A stretch of 34,504 nucleotides of DNA, from assembly GCF_020829595.1 (NCBI RefSeq), contig NZ_JAIVFW010000071.1, positions 1-34,504 on the forward strand, in the 5' to 3' direction. Of this stretch, positions 1 to 7,200 are shown one piece after another. The position numbers were made by a program, and so were the translations under genes. Position 1 is the first letter of the stretch; each line of letters begins with the position of its first letter. This stretch comes from Nostoc sp. CHAB 5844 (GTDB lineage: Bacteria; Cyanobacteriota; Cyanobacteriia; Cyanobacteriales; Nostocaceae). The notes beneath the pieces were generated by a model. That model was given only the letters and a program-made list of their open reading frames with translations. It was not told the DNA's origin and ran no database searches.

Positions 1-281
1 ATCCAGCTTTTTACGGCATTTATGAAGTAAATAAAGCTAGTGTGGAAGTTTATCACTTAATTGAAGGACAGTATCAGCCCTTACCAGCAAATGAGCGTGG
101 GCATTATCCTATCCATCCTTTGGGTGTTGAGTTGGGTATATGGCAGGGAGAATATCAAAATATGGAATTACCTTGGCTGCGTTGGTGGGATTTGCAAGGT
201 AATTTGTTGTTGACTGGTGAAGAACGCGCCGAACACCTAGCTGCTCAATTACGCGCTCTAGGCGTTGAACCGGAAGTTTAG
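1..281 (+). CDS. Uma2 family endonuclease-like protein, C-terminal part (5' truncated by window edge)
   Basis: The open frame is continuous with the left window edge (first full codon at position 3), so only the last ~92 residues are present. The tail pattern YHLIEGQYQPL, then LPWLRWWD and LLTGEERAE, ending in LAAQLRALGVEPE, is typical of cyanobacterial Uma2 (DUF820) proteins, which have a PD-(D/E)XK nuclease-like fold and occur in many copies in these genomes. The catalytic part would lie upstream, outside the window. The C-terminal coiled-coil repeat often seen in this family is very short here. The biological role of Uma2 proteins is not established. The family call is fairly secure, the function is not. 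Confidence 0.8.
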   Translation, partial: PAFYGIYEVNKASVEVYHLIEGQYQPLPANERGHYPIHPLGVELGIWQGEYQNMELPWLRWWDLQGNLLLTGEERAEHLAAQLRALGVEPEV

Positions 282-436
282 GTTGGTGCGTAGATCCTAG
301 CTTAATAGCCATCCCAAACCCAAATCGAGCCATTCTCGCATTGACTGTGATCGCTGTTTGGGATCTAGCTTCATACCTGTGAAAATTGCGCGGTTGGTGC
401 GATCGCTTGCTCAACCACAAACCTGACTTAATCGTG

Positions 437-1294
437 TTATTTTGCTACCTTATCCTCTGGCCCTACATTTGCTATCTCGTAACCATTGGGATAACTGGGG
501 ATAGGAGAATCAATATAAAAATCAGGGTGATTCCGGGGTGGAAACAGATGCATTAATCTGGCTCGGAATTTCAGTAGTCTCACCATAATAGAACGCAACA
601 ATGGTGAAGGCTGTTCAAAACCAAAGGCATCGAGCATCGTCTCATCAAGTAAAGCATAGATGATCGGTTTTAAAGGTTGTCGCATCCACCAAGGAAACCA
701 ACTTAAGAATAAAGCCAGGGTTCCTTCGCCAACACGGCGATTTGTTTCACAATAGCGAAAGTGTTCACGTTCGTAATCTAGTTTATAGCGTTCTAACTGA
801 GCATAAGTTTCGGGAATGTTTTGAATGTGCATCCGTTTACCTACTTCTCGCCAGAAGTAGAAGGAAGCTAATTTTTCTTGTTCGCACATCCGCCGCCAAC
901 CAAAATTGGCATTCCAGTGGATAGGATCGTATATAAAGGTTGAAAGTACATATAAAAAATCTGCGTTATCAATCTTAAACCGTCCGTGGATGGCGTTCAT
1001 GCGTTGTAATGCTTGTTTACCGCGATCGCTCTCATAACCCCACTTGACAATTTCTACAATAATAATCGATGTATCGTCGTAGCGTTTTTGCGGACGCTGA
1101 TAAAATTCTTTTGTCTTATCCAGTAATTTAGAAATGCTGGGAACGCAGTAAGTTCGCATTAAGGCCAATTCGAGCGATCGCTGCATTTCCCAAGGAAATT
1201 CATAACCTGACATCAGATAATATATCTGACTATGGTCTTGTACTGGGTCAAATTGCTGAATTAGATTCAGGTTTTTATAGCGGTTGGGAAGCAT
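437..1294 (-). CDS. oxygenase MpaB family (DUF2236) protein
   Basis: This 285-residue protein resembles the MpaB/rubber-oxygenase (DUF2236) family, haem proteins that include fungal MpaB and latex-clearing Lcp. Support comes from the MNAIHGRFKIDNADFLYVLS stretch followed by FIYDPIHWNANFG, which matches the conserved His-containing core and the aromatic segment after it, and from the YALLDETMLDAFGFEQP tail. No signal peptide is evident. The longest frame starts with TTG at 1303; I prefer the in-frame ATG at 1294. It is divergent from the TetR gene, and the CAGACC-N4-GGTCTG operator lies in the shared intergenic region, so TetR control is likely. The substrate is unknown; oxidation of a lipid or hydrophobic compound is an inference from the family. 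Confidence 0.75.
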   Translation of the reverse strand: MLPNRYKNLNLIQQFDPVQDHSQIYYLMSGYEFPWEMQRSLELALMRTYCVPSISKLLDKTKEFYQRPQKRYDDTSIIIVEIVKWGYESDRGKQALQRMNAIHGRFKIDNADFLYVLSTFIYDPIHWNANFGWRRMCEQEKLASFYFWREVGKRMHIQNIPETYAQLERYKLDYEREHFRYCETNRRVGEGTLALFLSWFPWWMRQPLKPIIYALLDETMLDAFGFEQPSPLLRSIMVRLLKFRARLMHLFPPRNHPDFYIDSPIPSYPNGYEIANVGPEDKVAK

Positions 1295-1377
1295 CTTAAT
1301 CAATTACGATGACTTTATCTATTGTTAATCATCTGTGTCAGGGTTGATTTCTAACTATTTACCATGTTATTCTCAAT

Positions 1378-1393
1378 CAGACCAATCGGTCTG
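1378..1393. promoter_or_regulatory. TetR-type operator, CAGACC-N4-GGTCTG
   Basis: A perfect 6-bp inverted repeat, CAGACC and GGTCTG separated by AATC, lies 10 bp before the preferred ATG of the TetR gene, in the intergenic region shared with the divergent MpaB-like gene. The AGACC-N4-GGTCT form resembles the operator known for NemR-type TetR regulators of electrophile stress. A closely related copy occurs at 2801-2814. The position suggests autoregulation; binding is inferred. Confidence 0.7.
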
Positions 1394-1403
1394 TAATACT
1401 TTT

Positions 1404-2009
1404 ATGTCTAAAGGCGAAGAAACAAAAACTCGAATTCTCCGACAGGCGGCGGAACTGTTTAACCAACAAGGATATGCGGGTTCGTCTATCTCGGACATCA
1501 TACGTGTTACCGGATTGCAGAAAGGAGGAATTTACAACCACTTTCCCAGCAAAGATGAACTAGCACTACAAGCTTTTGATTTTGCGATCGCGCTTGTTAG
1601 CCAGCGTACAAGAGCCGCAGTCCGCAGTAAACATCATGCCATTGAACGCCTGCAAGCAATTATTGAAGTATTTAGCAGCTTTGTGAAGCATCCACCAATT
1701 CAAGGAGGTTGTCCACTGCTGAATACAGCGATTGAGAGTGATGATGCTCATCCAGCATTACGCGATCGGGCGCAACAAGCAATGAACTCTTGGCTGAACT
1801 TAATTTCTCAAATTATTACCAAGGGAATTGACAGAAATGAAATTCGCCCTGAAGTAAACGCTGATGAAGTCGCAACTATCATCATTGCAACCTTAGAAGG
1901 AGCCATGATGATGAGTAAGTTATACGACGATGAGATTCATATGCAAAGGGCAATTACTCACTTGAAACAGTATATAACCACTCATCTTGAAAGCGATCGT
2001 ACAAATTAA
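1404..2009 (+). CDS. TetR/AcrR family transcriptional regulator
   Basis: A 201-residue one-component repressor. The N-terminal helix-turn-helix is clear: ILRQAAELFNQQGYAGSSIS, then DIIRVTGLQKGGIYNHFPSK, the classic TetR recognition region. The remaining ~140 residues form the ligand-binding and dimer domain, with the GGCPLLNTAIE segment seen in a NemR/AcrR-like subgroup. I start it at ATG 1404, because the longer frame from 1335 adds 23 residues that read through the operator. Cys in GGCPLLN could be a redox or electrophile-sensing residue, by analogy with NemR; this is inference. It probably controls itself, the divergent oxygenase, and formerly the remnant GST gene. Its last codons overlap the tautomerase remnant. 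Confidence 0.88.
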   Translation: MSKGEETKTRILRQAAELFNQQGYAGSSISDIIRVTGLQKGGIYNHFPSKDELALQAFDFAIALVSQRTRAAVRSKHHAIERLQAIIEVFSSFVKHPPIQGGCPLLNTAIESDDAHPALRDRAQQAMNSWLNLISQIITKGIDRNEIRPEVNADEVATIIIATLEGAMMMSKLYDDEIHMQRAITHLKQYITTHLESDRTN

Positions 2010-2142
2010 AATCTACGGTTTAGCAAATAAACTTAACCCCATCAAACCCGAACTATCCAATATTATTCATACCTCTATAATTGAAATTCTAAAAGTTGCA
2101 CCTGAAAAGAAGTTTCACCGTTTCTTTCCCATGATTACTTAA
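1999..2142 (+). pseudogene. tautomerase-family gene remnant
   Basis: In the frame from 1999 the sequence encodes VQIKIYGLANKLNPIKPELS and ends with KKFHRFFPMIT before TAA at 2140-2142. This matches the first third of the cyanobacterial tautomerase (MIF/4-OT-like) family, which normally begins M(V/A)QIKIYG and carries FHRFFPL about 45 residues in. There is no ATG: the codon before GTA is ATC, although a weak TTG lies at 1987. The reading is closed after 47 codons, compared with roughly 130 in the family, and the following 50 bp are eroded up to the MITE at 2191. It overlaps the 3' end of the TetR gene by 11 bp. It is most likely a dead gene of the former detoxification operon. Confidence 0.65.
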
Positions 2143-2190
2143 AAGTTGATCACATCACAATCTAATCCGGCAATAATTATTTAGGTTAGA

Positions 2191-2297
2191 TATAGCAGTT
2201 CCCAATTGTATGAGGTACATTCTAACTAGCGTCTAATCTCTAGCCTCTAGCCCCTAACCTCAATGAAATGTATCTCACTAAAACGAGAAATGCTATA
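2191..2297. mobile_element. MITE-like element, ~107 bp, long imperfect terminal inverted repeats
   Basis: The left end TATAGCAGTTCCC... and the reverse complement of the right end TATAGCATTTCTC... align for about 34 bp, including a shared TGAG(G/A)TACATT block. The element contains no open frame. A relative with the same end design lies at 25093-25198. This is typical of non-autonomous, transposase-dependent small elements in Nostoc-type genomes. It lies directly after the tautomerase remnant. Confidence 0.65.
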
Positions 2298-2350
2298 CGT
2301 CTAGCTATAAAAAGACCTAGCAGTTTCAAATATTAATTTCAAGAATAATT

Positions 2351-2752
2351 ATGATATTACCTCAGAATTTGCACAGAGCATTAGAAGTAAAACTAACAAT
2401 TCCTGTCAGAACTTATGACATCGACTTTGCAGGCATTGTCAGCAACATTGTTTATATCAGATGGCTAGAAGATTTACGCTTAAAGTTCTTAGATGAACAC
2501 TGGCAACTTGAGAAACAAATTGAGCAAGGATATGCACCAATCATGCTAGGAACTGAAATCAGCTATAAACGTTCTATCAAACTTACTGATCAAGTAATTG
2601 GACATTTGTGGTTAAGTAATTTAGGACGATTAAAATGGACTGTACAAGCCGAAATTTTATCTAATAATGAGTTAGCCGCAATTGCTACGCAAAAAGGTGC
2701 TTTTGTAAGTTTACAAAATAGTCGCCCTATTCCCATCCCAGCCCAATTGTAA
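2351..2752 (+). CDS. acyl-CoA thioesterase, 4HBT/hot-dog family
   Basis: This 133-residue protein has the length and pattern of YbgC/FadM-type hot-dog thioesterases. The N-terminal signature is VRTYDIDFAGIVSNIVYIRW, where the Asp in YDIDFAG is the usual catalytic residue, followed by LEDLRLKFL and the central strand GTEISYKRSIKLTDQV. Such enzymes hydrolyse acyl-CoA or acyl-ACP thioesters in the cytoplasm; the acyl substrate cannot be read from sequence. It lies 340 bp after the TetR gene, separated by the tautomerase remnant and a MITE-like element, and may once have been in one transcript with them. No strong Shine-Dalgarno is seen before ATG 2351. Confidence 0.82.
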   Translation: MILPQNLHRALEVKLTIPVRTYDIDFAGIVSNIVYIRWLEDLRLKFLDEHWQLEKQIEQGYAPIMLGTEISYKRSIKLTDQVIGHLWLSNLGRLKWTVQAEILSNNELAAIATQKGAFVSLQNSRPIPIPAQL

Positions 2753-2800
2753 AAGAAATATGCAGAGTGCCAGCAAAGTTAAAATTTTTTGTTTAATTAC

Positions 2801-2814
2801 AAACCGTTCGGTCT
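2801..2814. promoter_or_regulatory. second TetR-type operator copy, AAACC-GTTC-GGTCT
   Basis: The sequence AAACC-N4-GGTCT repeats the spacing and core of the operator at 1378-1393, with one arm mismatch. It lies 23 bp before the ATG of the glutathione S-transferase stub at 2838. It probably marks the promoter of a gene that belonged to the same regulon. Confidence 0.5.
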
Positions 2815-2837
2815 TTTATTTTTAGGACTATTGATTA

Positions 2838-2876
2838 ATGTTGAAATTTTACTACCATCCTATTTCACCTAAGTAA
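2838..2876 (+). pseudogene. glutathione S-transferase N-terminal stub
   Basis: ATG 2838 opens the reading MLKFYYHPISP, which is the characteristic beginning of a cyanobacterial glutathione S-transferase (thioredoxin-fold strand followed by the S/P catalytic-loop region). After the eleventh codon the similarity ends abruptly near 2870 and TAA follows at 2874-2876. An AGGA lies about 11 bp upstream and the TetR-type operator copy just before it. What follows is repeat-like sequence, not GST. The short match makes this a moderate call, strengthened by context. Confidence 0.5.
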
Positions 2877-2954
2877 CTCGGTGGAAATAAACCAAACTAT
2901 ATTACGAAACATAAATAGACTTAAAACCCTTACCAATGACAAAGCGCAAAGTCT

Positions 2955-2994
2955 GAGCGCCGGAAGCCGGCGCTCAAAGGTTGTTTGAAAAGTC
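2955..2994. repeat. 9-bp hairpin plus 17-bp end sequence shared with the element at 22890
   Basis: GAGCGCCGG and CCGGCGCTC form a perfect 9-bp stem with loop AAG at 2955-2975. Just after it, AGGTTGTTTGAAAAGTC at 2978-2994 is identical to the left end of the MITE-like element at 22890-23115. This is probably the debris of an inserted element that truncated the GST gene. Confidence 0.5.
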
Positions 2995-3032
2995 GATATT
3001 GATAAATTTAGATTGTGCCAGAAGCCAGAATT

Positions 3033-4001
3033 TTAAGCTGGGTGCAAGATGGCTAAACGAAAATTATGTCGATTTTCGACTATCAAATACTTTTCTTGCA
3101 AAGGTTGCCACTGCTGCCATAATTGATAACGATTTTCTGCTAATAAATTAGCAAGTGTAGGCAGATGGGTATTAAATTCCGACTTAAAAATATCTGTCAG
3201 CCACTCTCCCATAACTACACTGTCTTGAATGTTACCTAAGAGGTCTTGTATACTTTTTATTTCTGCAATATAACCTGCATAAGAGTCAGCATATAAGTCA
3301 GCAAATAATTCCATTTGATAACGCACACGTTTGGCTTGTTTGCGTAAATCATGAATGGTATCACTTTTGTTAGTCAAATGTTGTTCTATCTTTTCTAGTT
3401 TCCAGTCAGTGCGAATCTTTACTTCAGACTCGGCAACTTGGGTTCCTACTAGCCATCCTGGATGTAAGAAAAAAATACTCACTTCAGGTAATAATAAATC
3501 AGGTAGTACTTGCTGAATTGGCAGAGAAGCTAAAGATTGATAGCTAGGTTTTTCTAACCACTCTTCTAATGTTTGCTTAAAAGATTTATATGGTTCATCT
3601 TTAAATGTATTCAACACATCAGTTAATGCGACTTCCCGCTGTTTTTCTAAAGCATGAAAAGCTTTATTTAGAGATTTCTGTTCTTTATTCGGGAGTTTTG
3701 GTTGGTAAAGCTTTTCTAAAGTTTCTTTTAGTACATCTAAGTCTCGCAGGCTACCAAGACGACGAGCAATTTTACCAATATTTTTATCACTTACTGGCTT
3801 TGGCAAATTCAGCGCTAAATCAAACCTACTAACTGCGGTGCGAAGACGGCGCATCCCAACACGCATTTGGTGTAGCGCTTCAGGATCTTCATCTTTTTTA
3901 ACAGTTTTTTCGTACTTTAAAGTTTTATTAAAATGCTTTTGAATAGCTTGGTAGGCGTATTCTCCTAGAGTTTTTACTGTGGGTTTGATCGCTAATTTCA
4001 T
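3033..4001 (-). CDS. CHAD domain-containing protein
   Basis: A 322-residue alpha-helical protein of the CHAD family, which binds inorganic polyphosphate through conserved His and basic residues. Both signature repeats are visible: ALHQMRVGMRRLRTAVSRFD near the N terminus and TIHDLRKQAKRVRYQMELFA in the second half, each with the His and Arg/Lys clusters; LGSLRDLDVL and IQDLLGNIQDSVVM are the matching helix ends. No CYTH/triphosphatase domain is attached. The longest frame begins at a TTG (4013); ATG at 4001 is preferred. It is divergent from the DUF3616 gene across 480 bp of AT-rich DNA. A role in polyphosphate granule biology is inferred from the family. Confidence 0.88.
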   Translation of the reverse strand: MKLAIKPTVKTLGEYAYQAIQKHFNKTLKYEKTVKKDEDPEALHQMRVGMRRLRTAVSRFDLALNLPKPVSDKNIGKIARRLGSLRDLDVLKETLEKLYQPKLPNKEQKSLNKAFHALEKQREVALTDVLNTFKDEPYKSFKQTLEEWLEKPSYQSLASLPIQQVLPDLLLPEVSIFFLHPGWLVGTQVAESEVKIRTDWKLEKIEQHLTNKSDTIHDLRKQAKRVRYQMELFADLYADSYAGYIAEIKSIQDLLGNIQDSVVMGEWLTDIFKSEFNTHLPTLANLLAENRYQLWQQWQPLQEKYLIVENRHNFRLAILHPA

Positions 4002-4481
4002 ACTTAATAACAACTAGTTACTTATTTGATTTCTTGCATAATAGCATTAGTTAAAATTTCCATCTATCTTTAGATGTGTTTTTAAAACTTCCAGCTACAA
4101 TAAGTGTTAATATTAACATTAAATCTGACTTCTTTTGAGAAAAACATAAACACAAATTTATTTGGTAGATTGATTCACTAAATTTTAAGTTAAATATTTG
4201 TAACATTTTTCAATAATTTATTGGCAATGAAAATTTTTACAAAACCCAGGTTATATTAATTTTATATTAACAAAAAATATTTATGAAGATGTATCAATTT
4301 TTTAATGATGTAGACGTACAAGTGTTTTGTCGTAGGCGATTGCTAAGAATGCAAAGAAAGAGAGATAATCATTAAGTGTAATTTTCTATAAAATTAATTA
4401 TAATTATATATATTAGGGTAATTATACAAGTATCAAGTATTAAAATCAATAAAATTATAACTTTAGAGTATAAATAAAACA
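4002..4481. other. AT-rich divergent intergenic region
   Basis: This 480-bp gap between the divergent CHAD and DUF3616 genes is very AT-rich. I see no RNA gene, repeat or convincing promoter pair. The only readable short frame is a 30-codon ATG frame at 4283-4375 ending in NH, with no family resemblance and no ribosome binding site, so I do not call it a gene. Confidence 0.5.
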
Positions 4482-5549
4482 ATGAAAAACTCGCATTTTA
4501 TCCAGCAAATCATCCTTACATTTACTGATAGTTTTCGAGAACATAGAACAGATGTTTCCGGAGTATTATTAACAAATAAAAAGTATTTATGGCTGGGTTC
4601 AGATGAAACTGCAACACTAGAAAGACTAAGTTTTATTGAGCCAAATAAATTTGCAGAACATCAACAGTTTCGAGTGGCAAGTTTTCTTAATCTACCTGCA
4701 TCTGAAGACGAAGAAATTGATATTGAAGGACTGGCTTATACAGATTATTATTTATGGCTCGTTGGTTCTCATAGCTACAAACGTAAAAAACCAAAGCCGG
4801 AGAAGACTGATCAAAAAAATGTTTCTAGATTAGCAAAAATTGAGTCAGAATCTAACCGTTATATTTTAGGTAGAATTCCACTTATAGATGGAAGTTTATT
4901 CTCGTCTTGTCAACATCCAAAAAACTCAAGTTTGCAATTAACATCTGCTCAATTAGAGATAACAAAGCAAGGGAACTTACTTATGACAGCTTTAGTAAAT
5001 GACCCTCATTTAGGTTTATTTATTAAAGCTGCAATTCCTGGCAAAGATAATGGTTTTGATATTGAAGGGTTAGCTATTTATCAAAACCAGATTTTTTTGG
5101 GTTTGCGTGGCCCTGTATTGCGAGGTTGGGCTATAGTTTTAGAAATTGAGTTACAAAATTCTTGCCCCGGAATGATGAAACTCGTGCAGATTGGTGAAGA
5201 AAACAAAGAATACAAAAAACATTTCGTTTGGCTGAATGGATTAGGAATTCGTGATTTATGTGTGGATGGGAAAGATTTATTGATTTTAGCTGGGCCAACA
5301 ATGGATTTAGATGGCCCAGTACAAATTTATCGTTGGCAAAATGGTGTTAACTCGGCAGAAAATACTCTGAACTATCCACAGCTTGTGCAAGAAATTCCTT
5401 ATGGAAATCGCAATGACCATGCTGAGGGTATGACTTTATTTCAAGATATATGTGGAGTGCCTTCACTGTTGGTAGTTTATGACTCTCCAGATGAGACTAG
5501 GTTAATTGACGATCGCAGCGTCACAGCAGATGTCTTCCAATTAAGTTAA
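4482..5549 (+). CDS. DUF3616 domain-containing protein
   Basis: This 355-residue cytoplasmic-looking protein (no signal peptide) resembles the DUF3616 family. Visible family-like elements are DVSGVLLTNKKYLWLGSDET near the N terminus, IDIEGLAYTDYYLWLVGSHS, DNGFDIEGLAIYQNQIFLGLRGP and the C-terminal NDHAEGMTLF. The repeated 'D-IEGLA' blocks and alternating short hydrophobic strands suggest a beta-propeller-like fold; that is inference. No catalytic function is established for the family. It is divergent from the CHAD gene, and its end overlaps the end of the convergent NIL/ferredoxin gene by 4 bp. Confidence 0.75.
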   Translation: MKNSHFIQQIILTFTDSFREHRTDVSGVLLTNKKYLWLGSDETATLERLSFIEPNKFAEHQQFRVASFLNLPASEDEEIDIEGLAYTDYYLWLVGSHSYKRKKPKPEKTDQKNVSRLAKIESESNRYILGRIPLIDGSLFSSCQHPKNSSLQLTSAQLEITKQGNLLMTALVNDPHLGLFIKAAIPGKDNGFDIEGLAIYQNQIFLGLRGPVLRGWAIVLEIELQNSCPGMMKLVQIGEENKEYKKHFVWLNGLGIRDLCVDGKDLLILAGPTMDLDGPVQIYRWQNGVNSAENTLNYPQLVQEIPYGNRNDHAEGMTLFQDICGVPSLLVVYDSPDETRLIDDRSVTADVFQLS

Positions 5550-5950
5550 AGATTGGTAGAAATCGCTTGTACAGGACAAGTCGGAATACACTGTTCACAA
5601 ACAATGCAGCGCGATCGCGTGAATGTCAACTTATATGTTTCAGGGTGCAGACTCAGTGCTTCAGTAGGACAGACACCAGTACACAAGCCACAGTCAACAC
5701 AGACATCTTCATCAATGGCAATTTCTCCCAAACTCGAAGAAACACTTATATGACGCGATCGCATCCACTCAATTGCTGCATCTAACTGATCGATATCTCC
5801 TGATAGTTCTACCACCAGCTTGCCGATTTGATTAGGGGCAACTTGAGCGCGGATAATATTGGCAGCTACATTAAAATCTTTTGCCAATACGTAAGTTACT
5901 GGCATTTGGATAGCGCGTTTAGGAAAGGTGAGGGTAACTCGTTTTTTCAC
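5546..5950 (-). CDS. NIL domain / 2[4Fe-4S] ferredoxin protein
   Basis: A 134-residue fusion of an N-terminal NIL domain (residues ~1-75: MKKRVTLTFPKR, then NVAANIIRAQVAPNQIGKLV) and a C-terminal bacterial ferredoxin domain with two cluster motifs, CVDCGLCTGVCP and CIVCEQCIPTCP. NIL-ferredoxins are known from methionine-related systems and, in archaea, from sulfide incorporation into homocysteine. The longest frame runs to a TTG at 6028 but its extra 26 residues (SLSLSLCV...) look unlike the family; the GTG at 5950 gives the family-typical start. The gene is convergent with DUF3616 and divergent from TxlA. A sulfur or homocysteine role is inferred. Confidence 0.85.
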   Translation of the reverse strand: MKKRVTLTFPKRAIQMPVTYVLAKDFNVAANIIRAQVAPNQIGKLVVELSGDIDQLDAAIEWMRSRHISVSSSLGEIAIDEDVCVDCGLCTGVCPTEALSLHPETYKLTFTRSRCIVCEQCIPTCPVQAISTNL

Positions 5951-6040
5951 AGGTTTAGCAGAGATTTGTCTAAGTTTCAGGGGGGCCAAGGTCACACAGA
6001 GAGAAAGCGATAAACTAAATAGTGGCAATAGTTAATAAGT

Positions 6041-6643
6041 ATGAATAAATTTGCTATGACTACAGAAGCACCCGTTAATTCTCCCGTCAAGCCGGAATCT
6101 AAATTTGGGACGCGTTTGAGAAACTTCTTAATTGTAATAGTAGCGATCGCTCTTAGCGTTGCCCTCTTCTTAGGGTTACGAACTGAAAATAATTCTATTT
6201 CCGTAGCTGAGTTAGGTAAAAACTCTACACCCCTAGAAGTCGCTTTGAGTAATGGTAAACCATCAATAGTTGAGTTTTACGCTGACTGGTGTACTGTCTG
6301 CCAAAAAATGGCACCAGATTTAGCTCAAATAGAACAGCAGTATGCAGACAAAGCAAATTTTGTCATGCTGAACGTAGATAACAATAAATGGTTGCCAGAA
6401 ATGCTGAAGTATCGCGTAGATGGCATTCCCCATTTTGTATTTTTAACTAAAGATGGAGAAAGCATAGCCCAGGCGATCGGTGACATACCACGTAATATTA
6501 TGGCCAGTAATTTAGAGGCGTTAGTTACTGGTTCGCCCTTACCCTATGCTAAAGCTAGTGGTCAGACTTCTAAAGTTTCCGCCCCAGTTGCACCAACAGG
6601 CCAAGATGACCCCCGCAGTCATGGTAGTCAGGTGGTAAATTAG
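6041..6643 (+). CDS. txlA: TxlA/HCF164-like membrane-anchored thioredoxin
   Basis: A 200-residue thioredoxin-like protein with one N-terminal membrane anchor (FLIVIVAIALSVALFLGL, about residues 29-46) and a thioredoxin domain with active site FYADWCTVCQKMAP (Cys84 and Cys87) and the cis-Pro motif GIPHFVF. TxlA/HCF164 proteins carry reducing power across or on the thylakoid membrane and support cytochrome b6f or photosystem biogenesis. The C-terminal tail after ~165 is Pro/Ser-rich and probably disordered. A second in-frame ATG at 6056 gives MTTEAPVNS, which may be the real start. A hairpin at 6691-6712 follows. Confidence 0.88.
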   Translation: MNKFAMTTEAPVNSPVKPESKFGTRLRNFLIVIVAIALSVALFLGLRTENNSISVAELGKNSTPLEVALSNGKPSIVEFYADWCTVCQKMAPDLAQIEQQYADKANFVMLNVDNNKWLPEMLKYRVDGIPHFVFLTKDGESIAQAIGDIPRNIMASNLEALVTGSPLPYAKASGQTSKVSAPVAPTGQDDPRSHGSQVVN

Positions 6644-6690
6644 AGTGTTGATTTAAGCTTTAGAGAATACCGTTAATTTCTACTAATATA

Positions 6691-6712
6691 AGGGCGCATA
6701 ACTGTGCGCCCT
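6691..6712. terminator. hairpin between convergent txlA and MoaD-like gene
   Basis: AGGGCGCA and TGCGCCCT form a perfect 8-bp GC-rich stem around the loop TAACTG. It lies 48 bp after the txlA stop and 73 bp from the stop of the oppositely oriented MoaD-like gene, the position of a shared terminator. No T tract follows, so intrinsic termination is uncertain. Confidence 0.5.
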
Positions 6713-6784
6713 CACTCATCATAAAAGTTAAATGCTGTAACAAGTAAAGACAGCCAAACCACAAACTAATGAGAAACAACCGTA

Positions 6785-7060
6785 TCAACCACCTGCAACA
6801 GCAGGTACAATACTTACCTCATCACCATCTTTCAATAGTGTATCTGTTCCATCTAAAAAGCGAATGTCTTCGCTATTAACGTACAAATTTAAAAAGCGTC
6901 GTGGTTTTCCTTCGTCATCACACAGGCGAGATTTGATCCCAGGACAGCTTGTTTCTAAAGAATCGAACAACTCGGAAATATTACTACCGCTGCATTCTAA
7001 GACGGCTTGATTATTTGTGAACTTTTGAAGAGCAGTAGGAACTAAAACAGTTACAGCCAT
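6785..7060 (-). CDS. MoaD/ThiS family sulfur carrier protein
   Basis: A 91-residue beta-grasp protein ending in the diagnostic Gly-Gly ([10 protein letters not shown]), the residue that is adenylated and thiocarboxylated in ubiquitin-like sulfur carriers. The N-terminal strand [15 protein letters not shown] and the internal [17 protein letters not shown] match the MoaD/CysO branch. It lies downstream of threonine synthase on the same strand, separated by 140 bp filled with heptamer repeats, so both may be co-transcribed. In actinobacteria a similar carrier (CysO) works with a PLP sulfhydrylase; here the neighbour is PLP-dependent ThrC. A molybdopterin role is less likely from context. The partner is not shown by sequence. 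Confidence 0.88.
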   Translation of the reverse strand: MAVTVLVPTALQKFTNNQAVLECSGSNISELFDSLETSCPGIKSRLCDDEGKPRRFLNLYVNSEDIRFLDGTDTLLKDGDEVSIVPAVAGG

Positions 7061-7063
7061 AGT

Positions 7064-7200
7064 TGAAGTGTGAAGTGTGAAGTATGAATTATGAAATGTG
7101 AAGTATGAAATGTGAAGTGTGAAATAGAAATTTCATCTTAGCCTGCGGTAAACCCCTCCGGGTTTAAATCCTTCAGACTTCAGACTTCAGACTTCAGACT
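7064..7200. repeat. heptanucleotide tandem arrays (STRR type) between thrC and MoaD-like gene
   Basis: Degenerate heptamers of the type TGAAGTG/TGAAGTA/TGAAATG run through 7064-7125, and four copies of CTTCAGA fill 7171-7198. Between them AAACCC-CTCC-GGGTTT (7150-7165) forms a small hairpin. Such short tandemly repeated repetitive sequences are characteristic of heterocystous cyanobacteria. The second array directly adjoins the thrC stop codon. Confidence 0.8.

Noticed and set aside
109-420. 103-codon minus-strand frame opposite the Uma2 end
   Set aside because: It is a shadow of the Uma2 coding sequence, continues into intergenic HIP1-rich DNA and has no family resemblance.
4283-4375. 30-codon frame between the CHAD and DUF3616 genes
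   Set aside because: No ribosome binding site and no recognisable pattern; expected by chance in this length of DNA.
5951-6028. Longer N terminus of the NIL/ferredoxin protein
   Set aside because: It depends on a TTG start, adds a low-complexity leucine/serine stretch, and approaches the start of txlA; the GTG at 5950 fits the family.
6691-6712. Hairpin after txlA as a riboswitch or small RNA
   Set aside because: It is a single short stem downstream of two convergent genes; a terminator role is simpler.
7064-7200. Repeated short units between thrC and the MoaD-like gene as a CRISPR array
   Set aside because: The units are 7 bp, directly adjacent and without unique spacers; they are STRR-type heptamers.
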